From: Lachnospiraceae bacterium
Lineage (GTDB): Bacteria; Bacillota; Clostridia; Lachnospirales; Lachnospiraceae
DNA: 5,514 bases
NCBI GenBank assembly: GCA_017477005.1
Contig: JAFUXY010000131.1
Span: 1 to 5,514 of the forward strand
Direction of reading: 5' to 3'
In this document: positions 5,191 through 5,514 of the stretch, one piece after another
Numbering within the stretch: position 1 is the stretch's first letter
Layout of the letters: every line of letters begins with the position of its first letter
Position numbers and translations under genes: made by a program
Notes under the pieces: generated by a model
What the model was told of the DNA's origin: nothing
Database searches by the model: none
Seen by the model: the letters and a program-made list of their open reading frames with translations, nothing else

Positions 5191-5514
5191 TCAGTAAATC
5201 ACTTCTTCATTCAGGATCGCCCGCAGTCCCAAATCGATGATACGAGCGCGCTCCTCCTCCGGCATGTCCTCCTGCTGCATCAAACGGACAAACTCTCCTT
5301 TGAGGGACCGATCCGCCGCAAACGCGTCATAATCGATCCGGATAGAGGTCTTGTCCTGCACCCGAAAATAATAATACTCCTCTGCGAAGCTCTGCGTGAG
5401 CCGTTCCGTATCCACGCCCGTCTCCATATCCTTGCGCCCCGTCAGAACCACCTGCACGAGATCCTGTTCCCTTGCGTCCTCCAGCACGCCGCGAATAGCT
5501 TCCTCGATTGCGTC
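5191..5514 (-). CDS. Mre11/SbcD-like metallophosphoesterase (YhaO type), C-terminal part
   Basis: Only the last 107 residues lie in the window; the reading frame stays open to the right edge, so the start and the metallophosphatase domain are outside. The visible part has the pattern of the C-terminal region of SbcD/Mre11-like exonucleases: a beta strand VQVVLTG, an EEYYYFRVQDKT strand near the middle, an IDYDAFA segment, and SLKGEFVRLM followed by a short helix and a Glu-rich end. This region normally caps the nuclease domain and contacts the ATPase partner. The TGA stop is 56 bases before the ATPase ATG on the same strand, with no terminator between, so the genes are co-transcribed. The family assignment rests on these motifs and on the neighbour; the catalytic motifs cannot be seen here. 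The promoter is outside the window. Confidence 0.82.
   Translation of the reverse strand, partial: DAIEEAIRGVLEDAREQDLVQVVLTGRKDMETGVDTERLTQSFAEEYYYFRVQDKTSIRIDYDAFAADRSLKGEFVRLMQQEDMPEEERARIIDLGLRAILNEEVIY

Overview
The window looks like chromosomal DNA of a flagellated Gram-positive member of the Clostridia, most likely a Lachnospiraceae-type bacterium. The reasons are a short flagellin-like gene, AGGAG-type ribosome binding sites, a tRNA gene without an encoded CCA end, and a YhaO/YhaN-style nuclease/ATPase gene pair. Base composition is roughly balanced and codon use looks similar across the genes. I see no transposase, integrase, phage gene or CRISPR array. The species cannot be named from the sequence alone.

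Layout, left to right. Positions 1-117 hold no gene; they contain a small hairpin and a 14-base repeat. A flagellin-like gene (170-877, minus strand) ends at a clear intrinsic terminator (118-154). It is preceded by a 255-base divergent intergenic region with a good sigma-70-type promoter, a tandem AT-rich repeat, and two possible CsrA-binding GGA motifs, one of them overlapping the Shine-Dalgarno sequence. Going right, a consensus promoter drives a tRNA-Gly(CCC) gene (1133-1203), which is followed by a strong terminator. A secreted or membrane-anchored metallo-beta-lactamase-fold hydrolase (1293-2219, plus strand) comes next. It converges on a two-gene operon read from the right edge.

That operon consists of the C-terminal part of an Mre11/SbcD-like metallophosphoesterase (5191-5514, cut by the window edge) and a complete Rad50/SbcC-like ABC ATPase (2300-5134, minus strand). 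The two are expected to form a nuclease-ATPase complex acting on DNA ends or structures. The notable feature of the ATPase is a pair of hydrophobic segments in the middle of its coiled coil, where Rad50 has its zinc hook. This suggests that the complex is tethered to the cytoplasmic membrane. The stop codon of the ATPase lies in the loop of its own terminator hairpin.

Nothing in the window is clearly a new system. The best candidates for follow-up are the membrane-tethered Rad50-like ATPase, the flagellin-like protein lacking the first part of domain D0, and the possible CsrA control of its leader.
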